Shown piece after piece: positions 55,335 through 64,000 of a stretch of DNA of 64,000 bases; position 1 is the first letter of the stretch, and each line of letters opens with the position of its first letter. The stretch covers positions 3,348,001 to 3,412,000 of the forward strand of contig NZ_CP048031.1 of assembly GCF_010092445.1 (NCBI RefSeq), read 5' to 3'. The notes below the pieces were generated by a model, which saw nothing but the letters and a program-made list of their open reading frames with translations, made no database searches and was not told the origin of the DNA. The translations under genes and the position numbers were made by a program. This DNA comes from Shewanella sp. Arc9-LZ (lineage in GTDB: Bacteria; Pseudomonadota; Gammaproteobacteria; Enterobacterales; Shewanellaceae).

Positions 55335-56864
55335 TTACACCTTAGCTAAAGTACGCTGCTTCGCACTCCAGTCTAAGTGGTATTTCTCACCAGCGGGTTT
55401 ATCGGTGCGTTCAAAAGTATGTGAACCGAAAAAGTCGCGCTGACCTTGTAACAAGTTAGCGGGTAATGTCTCACAGCGGTAGCTGTCATAATAGGCAATT
55501 GCCGAACTAATACATGGAGCAGGAATGCCCTGCATAACAGAAGCTGCGACCGTTTTACGCCAGTTAAGGTGTTTTTGCGATAATGTTTGACTAAAAGTGT
55601 CAGCCATTAATAAGTTAGTAAGGTTTGCATCTTCTTGATAAGCCTTAGTAATTGACTGCAGGAACGTAGCACGGATAATACAACCCGCTCGCCAAATTTT
55701 AGCAATTTCAGCAAAATCTAAAGACCAATTCTGCTCTTTAGCATTCATCGCCATTAACTGGAAACCTTGCGCATAACAGCACACTTTAGCGCAATATAAT
55801 GCATCTTCAAGATTAGCAATAAATGCCACTTTTTCAGCATCACTAAAACTGACTGGTGCAGGTCCTGCTAACTTCGAGCTTAACTGCATACGCAAGTTTT
55901 TCTGAGTGCTCACAGCGCGTGCATAAACGGCTTCAGCAATCGTTGGCGCAGGACAACCAATTTGCAAGCTGCTCACTGCAGTCCATAAACCAGTGCCTTT
56001 TTGGCCTGCTTTATCTAAAATCATTTCAACTAATGGCTTACCGGTTAATGGATCGTCTTGTTGTAAGACTTCAGCACTAATCCCCATAAGGTAACTGTTA
56101 AGAATACCTTTATTCCAACCATTGAACACGTCACCAATGTCATGGGCAGACATGCCTAAGCCGTCACTGAGCAATTGATACGCTTCGCAAATAAGTTGCA
56201 TATCAGCATATTCAATGCCGTTATGAACCATTTTAACGTAATGACCAGAACCAGCTGGACCAATATAAGTCGTACACGGCTCACCTTCGGTTACCGGATT
56301 GCCTGGCTCAAAACGCTCTATCGGTAAACCCGTTGCTGAATCCACTTTAGCAGCAATAGCTTTCCAAATTGGTTCAACATAACGCCATGCCTTTTCATCA
56401 CCACTAGGCATGAGAGATGGGCCAAAACGGGCACCTACTTCGCCACCAGACACTGCAGAGCTAAAGAAAACAAACTGATCTTTATAACGTGCTTCGCGTT
56501 CTACCGTGTCGGTCCAAAGGCTGTTACCCGTATCAATAACGATATCGTTGGCTTCAATACCAGCTTCAATTAACGATTTACATACACCGTCAACAGGCGC
56601 ACCAGCAGGCACAGATAATACAATAACTCGAGGCTCAACTAATTTAGCCAGCATTTCTGTAAGATTATTACATGACTGCATGCGCGGTGCCGTACCGGCT
56701 TTACGCTCACTTTCTTCTTGAGCCACAGCTGCGTTGACTTTTGGAGTATCTAAATCGAAAACTGCAACATGGTAGCCGTTGTCAGCAATGTTTAATGCGA
56801 GGTTCTTGCCCATAACACCAAGGCCGATAACGCCGACGTGAGATTGTTGGGTGTGGTTATTCAT
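55335..56864 (-). CDS. gnd: 6-phosphogluconate dehydrogenase
   Basis: This protein has 509 residues from ATG 56864; five extra codons upstream are possible. The NADP-binding start is VGVIGLGVMGKNLALNIADN. The active-site region is VKMVHNGIEYADMQLICEAY, with the catalytic Lys. It oxidatively decarboxylates 6-phosphogluconate in the pentose phosphate pathway. It is monocistronic. The length is slightly above the E. coli enzyme, with differences spread through the C-terminal half. Confidence 0.96.
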   Translation of the reverse strand: MNNHTQQSHVGVIGLGVMGKNLALNIADNGYHVAVFDLDTPKVNAAVAQEESERKAGTAPRMQSCNNLTEMLAKLVEPRVIVLSVPAGAPVDGVCKSLIEAGIEANDIVIDTGNSLWTDTVEREARYKDQFVFFSSAVSGGEVGARFGPSLMPSGDEKAWRYVEPIWKAIAAKVDSATGLPIERFEPGNPVTEGEPCTTYIGPAGSGHYVKMVHNGIEYADMQLICEAYQLLSDGLGMSAHDIGDVFNGWNKGILNSYLMGISAEVLQQDDPLTGKPLVEMILDKAGQKGTGLWTAVSSLQIGCPAPTIAEAVYARAVSTQKNLRMQLSSKLAGPAPVSFSDAEKVAFIANLEDALYCAKVCCYAQGFQLMAMNAKEQNWSLDFAEIAKIWRAGCIIRATFLQSITKAYQEDANLTNLLMADTFSQTLSQKHLNWRKTVAASVMQGIPAPCISSAIAYYDSYRCETLPANLLQGQRDFFGSHTFERTDKPAGEKYHLDWSAKQRTLAKV

Positions 56865-57030
56865 AGTGTATGTTTCCACAGGTCACAGAGATTAATCGCG
56901 TAGTGCGAATCCATTTGGGTGGCAATTATAGCGATTCTTGTAACTAAATTACCAGTAACAAAACGCGGAAACGCTGTTTTTTACAATGTATGCCCAATCT
57001 GTTTATTAGGAGATAACATCGTGTCACAAT

Positions 57031-57066
57031 AGAAAAAACCATAAAAACACTGGTTTTTTATGGTTT
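57031..57066 (-). terminator. Terminator of the acyl-CoA synthetase gene
   Basis: AAACCATAAAAA (57036-57047) pairs with TTTTTATGGTTT (57055-57066), with a run of T on the leftward strand. Confidence 0.82.
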
Positions 57067-57117
57067 CGATTTAAAATCACCTTATCATTTGGCATGGCTA
57101 AATATTGAAGAGTAACA

Positions 57118-59034
57118 TCATGTTATCTCAGTAGTTAGTGCATTAGCATAACCCATTTTAGTCAACGCATTCCGGACAATATCTAAGGTTTGTGGGTCTT
57201 CAATCGTTGCTGGCATGGTGTACTCTTGATTGTCTGCAATTTTACGCATTGTGGCTCGTAATATTTTTCCAGAGCGGGTTTTAGGCAACTTTTGCACAGC
57301 ACTTACCAGCCGAAATGAAGCCACTGGGCCAATTTCATGACGTACCAAGGCAAGTAACTCTTTATAAAGAGCTTCATCTGACAAGGTAACGCCATTTTTA
57401 AGGACTACTAATCCAAGAGGCACCTGGCCTTTTAGTTTATCTTGCACACCAATTACCGCAGCCTCGGCCACCGCTTCATGCTGACATAAAACTTCTTCAA
57501 ATCGACCCGTAGATAAACGGTGTCCGGCAACATTTATGATGTCGTCAATTCGGCTCATAATGTATAAATAACCATCTTCATCAACGTAACCCGCATCTCC
57601 AGTTAAGTAATAACCAGGATACATAGACAAGTAACTGTCGATATAGCGTTTATCATTTTGCCACAAAGTCGTTAATGTGCCTGGTGGTAAAGGCTGCTTT
57701 ATCACCACATTACCACTTTCATTAGGAGCCACTTGTTGCCCCATCGCATCAAGAATCTCCACTTGATATCCAGGTACTGCTCGCGCAGGCGATCCGGCTT
57801 TAATCTCTATCGGATCGGTGCCCATCAAGTTTGCCGCTACAGGCCAACCAGTTTCAGTTTGCCACCAATGATCAATTACAGGTTTACCTAACTGCTGCTG
57901 ACTCCAATTTAAGGTGTCAGGATCGCAACGCTCCCCCGCTAAATACATTTGCTTAAGGCAAGTTAAATCAAATTGTTTAATAAACTCGCCTTCAGGATCT
58001 TCTCGTTTTATAGCCCGAATAGCTGTAGGTGCGGTAAAAAAGCTACGAACCTTTTTTTGTTCGATAATACGCCAAAATGCACCCGCATCAGGGGTACCAA
58101 TAGGTTTACCTTCATACATTATGGTCGTCGCACCCACCAGCAATGGCCCATAAACAATATATGAATGCCCTACCACCCAGCCAACATCTGATGCAGCCCA
58201 AAAAACATCGCCCACACCAATGTCATAAATGTGTTTCATCGACCATGCTAATGCGACTGCATGGCCGCCATTGTCGCGTACTACACCTTTAGGTTGCCCT
58301 GTGGTACCAGAGGTATATAAAACATATAAGGGGTCTGTTGCATCCAACGACACGCAAGCAGCATCAGGCGCATCCACCAGCGCACTGTACCAATCAAGAT
58401 CTCTTGGTGACTGTAATTGTGCTTGGTATTCAGTACGATTTAAAATAATGCAGTGATCGACTTGATGTTGTGCTTGGGATAATGCGTCATCGAGTAAAGG
58501 CTTATACGGTACGACACCAGAAGGTTCAATGCCACATGAAGCAGACAGAATTAACTTGGGTTTTGCATCATTAATCCGCGTAGAAAGCTCATTGGCGGCA
58601 AAACCACCAAATACCACAGAATGAATCGCACCAATCCGTGCACATGCCAGCATGGCATAGGCTGTTTCTGGCACCATTGGCATATAAATAACCACTCGGT
58701 CGCCTTTTTCAACACCAAGTGACACCATTAATCCAGCTAAGCGCTTTACCTGAGCCAACACAGATTGATAACTAATTGAGTATTCGTTGTGCGTCACTGG
58801 GCTAATGTAATGAATCGCTGTTTGTTCACCTCTTCCTGCTAATACGTGGCGGTCTACGGCATTAAAACAGGTATTCATCTTGCCATCAGCAAACCAACGG
58901 TAAAAAGGCTTATTGCTATCATCCAGTACCGTCTTTGGTGCAAGATCCCAGCTAATGGCCTCAGCGGCTTGCTGCCAAAATACTTCGGGATCGGCTATCG
59001 ATTGTGCGTGCATTGATAGTCCTACATCAGCCAT
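57118..59034 (-). CDS. prpE: Propionyl-CoA synthetase-type acyl-CoA ligase
   Basis: This 638-residue adenylate-forming enzyme has the AMP-binding signature YVLYTSGTTGQPKGVV, the A5 motif DHWWQTETGWP, A7 YLTGDAGYVDEDG and the acylatable Lys in LPKTRSGKILRATM. The N-terminal ACAS_N part (FWQQAAEAISWDLAPKTVLD) and VVFGGFAANELSTRINDA fit PrpE rather than plain Acs. It would activate propionate or another short acid. It is divergent from liuR, 300 bases apart; a role alongside branched-chain catabolism, which yields propionyl-CoA, is inferred. Confidence 0.88.
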   Translation of the reverse strand: MADVGLSMHAQSIADPEVFWQQAAEAISWDLAPKTVLDDSNKPFYRWFADGKMNTCFNAVDRHVLAGRGEQTAIHYISPVTHNEYSISYQSVLAQVKRLAGLMVSLGVEKGDRVVIYMPMVPETAYAMLACARIGAIHSVVFGGFAANELSTRINDAKPKLILSASCGIEPSGVVPYKPLLDDALSQAQHQVDHCIILNRTEYQAQLQSPRDLDWYSALVDAPDAACVSLDATDPLYVLYTSGTTGQPKGVVRDNGGHAVALAWSMKHIYDIGVGDVFWAASDVGWVVGHSYIVYGPLLVGATTIMYEGKPIGTPDAGAFWRIIEQKKVRSFFTAPTAIRAIKREDPEGEFIKQFDLTCLKQMYLAGERCDPDTLNWSQQQLGKPVIDHWWQTETGWPVAANLMGTDPIEIKAGSPARAVPGYQVEILDAMGQQVAPNESGNVVIKQPLPPGTLTTLWQNDKRYIDSYLSMYPGYYLTGDAGYVDEDGYLYIMSRIDDIINVAGHRLSTGRFEEVLCQHEAVAEAAVIGVQDKLKGQVPLGLVVLKNGVTLSDEALYKELLALVRHEIGPVASFRLVSAVQKLPKTRSGKILRATMRKIADNQEYTMPATIEDPQTLDIVRNALTKMGYANALTTEIT

Positions 59035-59338
59035 ATTGTTCTCCGTTAATCAACTTGTATTACAATGATTATGAGCAGAATTCATTAAATACCCCTATTA
59101 GACAAAGGGATAACAACCACTAAAACCAACAAAAAAACCTTTAGTTTCAATCGAGTGTTTAACTTGTGCAGGTCAAATACTATCAGTAATAAAATACACT
59201 AAATAACAATATGTTAATGTATAATTAGTGTTTGAGTGGCAAGCAAAATTAACACGCATAAAACGGAAAACCATCTAGCAAACTTTACCTTTACGTAAAC
59301 TTCATATATCTTGCATCAAAAGAAACACTTTTGGTGAC
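59035..59338. other. Divergent promoter region, prpE and liuR
   Basis: AT-rich, no gene. The clear element is the palindrome at 59290-59299. Leftward promoter elements for prpE are not distinct enough to place. Confidence 0.5.
59284..59299 (+). promoter_or_regulatory. Probable LiuR operator/promoter in front of liuR
   Basis: TTTACC-TTTACGTAAA contains a perfect 10-bp palindrome TTTACGTAAA. A possible -10, TATATC or TATCTT, lies just downstream. This fits a MerR-type regulator bound within its promoter and resembles the LiuR motif as I recall it. The position is 40-55 bases before the liuR start. Confidence 0.55.
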
Positions 59339-59752
59339 ATGATGAGCACAACCCACATTCCTCAATCAACATATTCAATCAGTGACTTATCAAAAGAATT
59401 TGATATCACCACCCGCAGTATTCGTTTTTACGAAGACCAAGGCTTGATTAAACCTAAGCGTCGCGGACAAACCCGTATATACAGCCTGAAAGACAGAGTG
59501 CGCTTAAAACTTATTTTACGCGGCAAACGTCTTGGATTTTCGTTAGCTGAAACTCGTCGACTATTTGAGCTTTACGATGCTGATAAAAGTAGCTCAACAC
59601 AGCTCAATACCATGCTGGATTTGGTCAATGAAAAAAAATCAGCTCTACAGCAGCAAATGGACGACATTAAAGTAGTGTTAATGGAACTTAATTCAGCCGA
59701 ACAACAATGCAAAGCGGCGCTTGCCGACAACTCGGCTAAAAAAGCCAAATAA
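59339..59752 (+). CDS. liuR: MerR-family regulator of the liu operon
   Basis: This 137-residue protein has a MerR helix-turn-helix at its start (YSISDLSKEFDITTRSIRFY, then EDQGLIKPKRRGQTRIY) and a C-terminal coiled coil (about 85-130). The coiled coil contains no Cys pair for metal binding, so an organic ligand such as an acyl-CoA is likely. It begins the liu cluster and stands 120 bases before liuA. The assignment as LiuR rests on position and family. ATG 59342 is an equally good start. Confidence 0.9.
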   Translation: MMSTTHIPQSTYSISDLSKEFDITTRSIRFYEDQGLIKPKRRGQTRIYSLKDRVRLKLILRGKRLGFSLAETRRLFELYDADKSSSTQLNTMLDLVNEKKSALQQQMDDIKVVLMELNSAEQQCKAALADNSAKKAK

Positions 59753-59789
59753 AACTCAATAAAAAAATGGCTGACTCAATAAGGCCAAC

Positions 59790-59841
59790 AACATTTTTCC
59801 TACTGCCAAAAACGCACATAAAAGCGTTGGCAAAAAATGTT
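59790..59841 (+). promoter_or_regulatory. Stem-loop in the leader of liuA
   Basis: AACATTTTT (59790-59798) faces AAAAATGTT (59833-59841), and inside it GCCA/TGGC and ACGC/GCGT also pair. This gives a three-step imperfect hairpin that ends about 30 bases before the liuA start. It may be an attenuator or the 3' end of a liuR message. There is no classic T run. Confidence 0.4.
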
Positions 59842-59878
59842 TACCAGACGACAATAAAATTCAACAGGACATATGCAA

Positions 59879-61048
59879 ATGAGCGATTTATATACCAGCT
59901 TAAACTTTGGTTTAGGTGAAGATGTTGACATGTTACGCGACGCTGTTCGCGGTTTTGCGGCCAACGAAATTGCGCCTATGGCCGCCCAAGTCGATATCGA
60001 CAATGAGTTCCCTAATCAATTATGGCCAGTACTTGGCGATATGGGTTTATTAGGTGTCACTGTTGATGAACAATATGGTGGAGCCAACATGGGCTACCTT
60101 GCGCACGTTGTCGCAATGGAAGAAATCTCCCGCGCATCAGCCTCTATTGGCTTAAGTTATGGCGCTCACTCAAACTTATGTGTAAACCAAATTAACCGTA
60201 ATGGTAATGACGCTCAAAAAGCAAAATATTTACCTAAGCTAGTCAGTGGTGAGCACATTGGTGCACTTGCGATGAGCGAACCTAATGCGGGATCAGATGT
60301 GGTTTCAATGAAACTGAATGCTCGCAAAGAAGGTGACCGCTACATCCTTAACGGCAATAAAATGTGGATCACCAACGGTCCAGATGCCCACACCTATGTT
60401 ATTTACGCCAAAACCGACATCGAAAAAGGTGCACATGGCATTACTGCGTTTATCGTTGAACGTGGGTCTAAAGGTTTTACTCAAGCACAAAAATTAGACA
60501 AGCTAGGTATGCGCGGTTCAAACACCTGTGAACTTGTATTTGAAGACTGTGAAGTACCAGAAGAGAACATCTTAGGCGGCCTAAATAATGGCGTAAAAGT
60601 GTTAATGAGTGGCCTTGATTACGAACGTGTTGTTTTGTCTGGTGGCCCATTAGGTATTATGTCTGCCTGCATGGACATCGTGGTGCCTTACATTCATGAA
60701 CGCGAACAATTCGGTAAATCGATTGGTCAATTCCAATTGGTGCAAGGCAAGTTAGCCGATATGTACACGGGTATGAACGCTGCACGCGCTTATGTTTACA
60801 GTGTGGCTAAATCATGTGACCGCGGTGAAACTACCCGTAAAGATGCCGCTGGCGCGATTTTATACAGCGCAGAGCTTGCCACTAAAATGGCCTTAGATGC
60901 CATTCAATTACTCGGCGGAAATGGCTATGTGAATGAATACGCAACTGGCCGTTTATTACGTGATGCTAAGCTTTACGAAATTGGTGCTGGCACCTCTGAA
61001 ATTCGCCGCATGTTAATTGGTCGCGAATTGTTTAACGAGTCAAAGTAA
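59879..61048 (+). CDS. liuA: Isovaleryl-CoA dehydrogenase
   Basis: This protein has 389 residues from ATG 59879; an ATG two codons earlier is only 3 bases from AGGA, so I prefer this one. It is an acyl-CoA dehydrogenase with [19 protein letters not shown] and [20 protein letters not shown] (FAD and substrate sites). The catalytic Glu lies in [17 protein letters not shown], the position typical of isovaleryl-CoA dehydrogenases. [19 protein letters not shown] closes the protein. It catalyses the first committed step of leucine degradation after transamination and decarboxylation. Confidence 0.95.
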   Translation: MSDLYTSLNFGLGEDVDMLRDAVRGFAANEIAPMAAQVDIDNEFPNQLWPVLGDMGLLGVTVDEQYGGANMGYLAHVVAMEEISRASASIGLSYGAHSNLCVNQINRNGNDAQKAKYLPKLVSGEHIGALAMSEPNAGSDVVSMKLNARKEGDRYILNGNKMWITNGPDAHTYVIYAKTDIEKGAHGITAFIVERGSKGFTQAQKLDKLGMRGSNTCELVFEDCEVPEENILGGLNNGVKVLMSGLDYERVVLSGGPLGIMSACMDIVVPYIHEREQFGKSIGQFQLVQGKLADMYTGMNAARAYVYSVAKSCDRGETTRKDAAGAILYSAELATKMALDAIQLLGGNGYVNEYATGRLLRDAKLYEIGAGTSEIRRMLIGRELFNESK

Positions 61049-61065
61049 CCAGTACTTGCATCACC

Positions 61066-61097
61066 AAGGCGACATATCAAGCGTGCCGTGTCGCCTT
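61066..61097 (+). repeat. Intercistronic stem-loop between liuA and liuB
   Basis: AAGGCGACA (61066-61074) pairs perfectly with TGTCGCCTT (61089-61097). No T run follows, so it looks like an RNA-processing or stabilising element rather than a terminator. Confidence 0.5.
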
Positions 61098-61138
61098 ACT
61101 CAAGCCCCCCTATTTTTTGCTTCATTAAGGATATAGAA

Positions 61139-62746
61139 ATGACGCAACTGAGCAGCCGTATCAATCCTCGCAGTGACGAATTTAAAGCCAAGTCAGACAG
61201 CATGGCGTTATTGGTCGATGATCTTCAACAAAAACTAAAAAAAATCGAACAAGGTGGCGGCCCAGTCGCCTTAGAGCGCCATTTATCTCGTGGTAAGTTA
61301 TTGCCGCGTCAACGCGTAGAAAAGCTGCTCGACCCAGGTTCCCCCTTCTTAGAAATATCGCAATTTGCCGCTTACGAAGTCTACGATGAAGAAGTCCCTG
61401 CCGCAGGCGTCATTGCCGGTATTGGTCGAGTCAGTGGTATTGAGTGCATGATTATTGCCAACGACGCCACAGTAAAAGGCGGTACTTATTACCCTATTAC
61501 CGTGAAAAAGCATCTACGTGCGCAAGACATCGCCAGCCGTTGTCACTTACCGTGTATCTACTTAGTCGATTCTGGTGGCGCGAATTTACCTCGCCAAGAT
61601 GAAGTATTTCCAGATCGCGATCATTTCGGCCGAATTTTCTATAACCAAGCACAGATGTCAGCTAAAGGCATTCCGCAAATTGCGGTAGTAATGGGCTTGT
61701 GTACCGCTGGCGGTGCTTATGTTCCTGCGATGGCTGACGAATCAATTATTGTCAAAGATCAAGGCACTATCTTTTTAGCAGGTCCGCCATTAGTTAAAGC
61801 GGCTACCGGTGAAGAAGTGAGTGCCGAAGAGCTTGGTGGTGCAGAAGTTCACACCAAAATATCCGGTGTTGCCGATCATTTAGCCCAAAATGACGATCAC
61901 GCGCTTGAGCTTGCTCGCCGTGCAGTACTGCGACTTAATCATCAAAAAGAAATCAAAAGCTTATTAAGCCCAGTCAAACCACCACAATTCGATATCCATG
62001 AATTGTACGGCATTGTTGGTACCGATCTTAAAAAGCCGTTTGACGTAAAAGAAGTCATTGCCCGTGTGGTTGATGACTCTGACTTTGACGAATTTAAAGC
62101 CAACTACGGTGCAACCTTAGTGTGTGGTTTTGCCCGTATACATGGTTATCCAGTAGGAATTGTGGCCAATAACGGCATTCTTTTTTCCGAATCGGCGCAA
62201 AAAGGCGCTCACTTCATTGAACTGTGTTGCCAACGTAAAATTCCGCTGTTATTCCTACAAAACATTACTGGCTTTATGGTGGGTAAAAAGTACGAACACG
62301 AAGGCATTGCTAAACATGGTGCCAAAATGGTGACCGCAGTGTCTTGCGCTAACGTGCCTAAATTTACCGTGATTATCGGTGGCAGTTATGGCGCGGGTAA
62401 CTACGGCATGTGTGGTCGCGCATTTGAACCGACCATGATGTGGATGTGGCCAAACGCCCGTATTTCGGTAATGGGTGGCGAACAAGCTGCTGGTGTATTA
62501 GCCACAGTGCGCCGCGATGGTTTAGCGCGTAAAGGCGTTGAATGGTCGGCAGAAGACGAGCAAGCCTTCCGTAAACCAATTGTTGAACAATACGAAAAAG
62601 AAGGTCATCCGTATCATGCCAGTGCCCGACTTTGGGATGATGGCATTATCGACCCTGCACAAACGCGTGATGTGGTCGGCTTAGCCTTATCGGCAGCATT
62701 AAATGCTCCTATTGAAGACACCCGCTTTGGGGTGTTCCGCATGTAA
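61139..62746 (+). CDS. liuB: Methylcrotonyl-CoA carboxylase, carboxyltransferase subunit
   Basis: This protein has 535 residues from ATG 61139, 8 bases after AAGGA. It is an acyl-CoA carboxylase beta subunit: [60 protein letters not shown] and the C-terminal [20 protein letters not shown]. The SGGANLPRQ block is typical of MCC beta. It transfers carboxyl from biotin to 3-methylcrotonyl-CoA, with LiuD as the biotin-carrying partner. Confidence 0.96.
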   Translation: MTQLSSRINPRSDEFKAKSDSMALLVDDLQQKLKKIEQGGGPVALERHLSRGKLLPRQRVEKLLDPGSPFLEISQFAAYEVYDEEVPAAGVIAGIGRVSGIECMIIANDATVKGGTYYPITVKKHLRAQDIASRCHLPCIYLVDSGGANLPRQDEVFPDRDHFGRIFYNQAQMSAKGIPQIAVVMGLCTAGGAYVPAMADESIIVKDQGTIFLAGPPLVKAATGEEVSAEELGGAEVHTKISGVADHLAQNDDHALELARRAVLRLNHQKEIKSLLSPVKPPQFDIHELYGIVGTDLKKPFDVKEVIARVVDDSDFDEFKANYGATLVCGFARIHGYPVGIVANNGILFSESAQKGAHFIELCCQRKIPLLFLQNITGFMVGKKYEHEGIAKHGAKMVTAVSCANVPKFTVIIGGSYGAGNYGMCGRAFEPTMMWMWPNARISVMGGEQAAGVLATVRRDGLARKGVEWSAEDEQAFRKPIVEQYEKEGHPYHASARLWDDGIIDPAQTRDVVGLALSAALNAPIEDTRFGVFRM

Positions 62747-62783
62747 TTGTGCGGTTAATTCAGCTAATAAGGAGTAATAAATA

Positions 62784-63599
62784 ATGTTATCAAACCAATA
62801 TAAGTTCATTGAATGCCGTCTAGACAAAGGGGTGGCAGAGCTCATTTTAAACCGAGTTGAAGTGCATAATGCCTTTGATGAAGTGATGATTAGCGAGATG
62901 ATCCAGGCTATCGAAAGCTTTGCCAGTAACAATCAATGCAATATGTTGATTTTGCGTGCTAATGGTAAAAACTTCAGTGCTGGCGCCGACCTCAATTGGA
63001 TGCGCAAACAAGCAAAAATGGACTTTGAACAAAATCTGACTGATGCCCATGAGCTTGCCAAGCTGATGCACGTGTTAGACAAGTTTCCAAAACCCACTAT
63101 TGCCTTAGTACAAGGCGCGGCCTTTGGTGGCGCGTTAGGACTAATTTGTTGTTGCGATATTGCCATTGCCAACACCCGTTCAAGCTTTTGCTTAAGCGAA
63201 GTCAAGCTGGGGCTTATCCCTGCTGTGATAAGTCCGTATGTGGTTCGTGCTATGGGTAATCGCCAATCGCGTCGCTTTATGCTGACCGCTGAACGCTTTA
63301 GTGCTGATGTTGCCTTAACCCATCAAGTCATTCATGAAGTTAACGACGACTTAGATGCTGCTGCGGCCCCTTTTATCGCAGCATTTAATGCCAACAGTCC
63401 TCAGGGCATGGCATGGGCAAAAAATCTCGTATCGCATTTAGAAAACGGCGTGATTGACGACGCTACGCTCAATTTTACCAGCGAGCAAATTGCTCGGATT
63501 CGTGTATCAGATGAAGGTCAAGAAGGCCTTAATGCTTTCTTTGAAAAACGTACGCCAACATGGCAAACCGCTAAATCTGATCCACAAGGAGCCCAATAA
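62784..63599 (+). CDS. liuC: Methylglutaconyl-CoA hydratase
   Basis: This 271-residue enoyl-CoA hydratase/isomerase has LRANGKNFSAGADLNWMRKQ and the oxyanion region ALVQGAAFGGALGLICCCDI. The catalytic Glu region is FCLSEVKLGLIPAVISPYV. It hydrates 3-methylglutaconyl-CoA to HMG-CoA. TAAGGAG lies about 9 bases before the ATG. The stop overlaps the liuD start by one base. Confidence 0.94.
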   Translation: MLSNQYKFIECRLDKGVAELILNRVEVHNAFDEVMISEMIQAIESFASNNQCNMLILRANGKNFSAGADLNWMRKQAKMDFEQNLTDAHELAKLMHVLDKFPKPTIALVQGAAFGGALGLICCCDIAIANTRSSFCLSEVKLGLIPAVISPYVVRAMGNRQSRRFMLTAERFSADVALTHQVIHEVNDDLDAAAAPFIAAFNANSPQGMAWAKNLVSHLENGVIDDATLNFTSEQIARIRVSDEGQEGLNAFFEKRTPTWQTAKSDPQGAQ

Positions 63600-64000
63600 T
63601 GTTTACCAAATTACTGATTGCTAACCGTGGTGAAATTGCTTGCCGTATTATTAAAACGGCTCAAACCATGGGTGTTCGCACCATAGCCCTTTATTCCGAT
63701 GCAGACAAAGATGCCCGCCATGTAGCCATGGCAGATGAATCGTTTTATCTAGGTGGCAGCGCCCCAGCGGACTCATATTTAAAAGCTGATTTAATTATCG
63801 AGATAGCTAAAAAATCGGGCGCGGAAGCCATTCACCCTGGTTATGGTTTTTTGTCTGAAAATGCTGAGTTTGCTCGTAAATGTGAGCAAAATGGTATCGC
63901 CTTTATCGGCCCTGGCAGTGATGCTATCGATTCGATGGGCAGCAAAAGTGCCGCCAAAAAAATCATGTCAAAAGCCAATGTGCCCTTAGTGCCGGGTTAT
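63599..64000 (+). CDS. liuD: Methylcrotonyl-CoA carboxylase, biotin carboxylase subunit (3' cut by window)
   Basis: The first 134 residues are present. They open with MFTKLLIANRGEIACRIIKT, and later carry AIHPGYGFLSENAEFARKC and FIGPGSDAIDSMGSKSAAKK, the biotin carboxylase N-terminal domain and the approach to the ATP-grasp domain. Coupled to liuC by an overlapping stop and start. The order liuR-A-B-C-D identifies it as the MCC alpha subunit rather than another biotin carboxylase; the biotin-carrier end lies outside the window. Confidence 0.93.
   Translation, partial: MFTKLLIANRGEIACRIIKTAQTMGVRTIALYSDADKDARHVAMADESFYLGGSAPADSYLKADLIIEIAKKSGAEAIHPGYGFLSENAEFARKCEQNGIAFIGPGSDAIDSMGSKSAAKKIMSKANVPLVPGY

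Overview
The window looks like a chromosomal segment of a marine gammaproteobacterium close to Shewanella. This is inferred from gene content and order and was not checked against a database. The pointers are a MerR-controlled liu leucine/isovalerate cluster, a dctPQM TRAP operon followed by dctBD, the queA-tgt-yajC-secD-secF block, gltX sitting between multi-copy tRNA arrays, and a Bat aerotolerance operon. Most of the window is ordinary core genome. I see no transposase, integrase, phage module, CRISPR array or toxin-antitoxin pair.

Layout. 1-5928: a rightward Bat-type operon (partial DUF58, DUF4381, two von Willebrand proteins, BatD). 6030-7293: an ECF sigma factor and its probable membrane anti-sigma partner. 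7428-10578: a sodium/proline symporter and a FadL-type porin. 10779-15755: an RND efflux pump with a small DUF2892 membrane protein and an exported rhodanese. 16230-18674: a large secreted subtilisin. 18772-23000: a CBS protein, YaeQ, a siroheme synthase that appears to carry a decayed methyltransferase remnant, a rhodanese and small genes. 23057-28810 (leftward): queA, tgt, yajC, secD, secF. 29005-38379: acpH, a thioredoxin-like protein, rluA, sstT, cheV, a phosphatase with a DEAD-box helicase, and an ogt plus Ada/AlkA-fusion repair pair. 38592-40421: an ABC exporter.

40520-44806 is the most unusual stretch. It holds a 9-bp minisatellite, six tandem tRNA-Val(UAC) genes read leftward, gltX, and then a rightward array Ala-Glu-Glu-x-Glu-Glu-x-Glu-Glu-Ala. 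The two x elements are strongly remodelled tRNA-Glu copies, nearly identical to each other. Each tRNA array has a near-consensus sigma-70 promoter with a GC-rich discriminator. gltX therefore lies beside the genes for its own substrate tRNA.

45145-51557 encodes C4-dicarboxylate uptake (dctP, dctQ, dctM) and its two-component system (dctB, dctD). A well-formed -24/-12 sigma-54 promoter and two 18-bp dyads 33 bp apart lie in front of dctP, fitting control by DctD. 51554-56864 carries an MFS transporter, a YbaY-like lipoprotein, tesB, menA and gnd. 57118-64000 carries a propionyl-CoA-synthetase-type ligase divergent from liuR and the start of the liuABCD operon; liuD is cut by the window end.

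Intrinsic terminators are plentiful and separate the transcription units cleanly. Two lie inside the dct locus (dctP/dctQ and dctM/dctB) and suggest graded expression. No clearly new multi-gene system is visible. The best leads are the remodelled tRNA-Glu repeats, the decayed SUMT segment in the siroheme protein, a perfect 25-bp hairpin at 34355-34407 and a structured intergenic element at 21701-21822.
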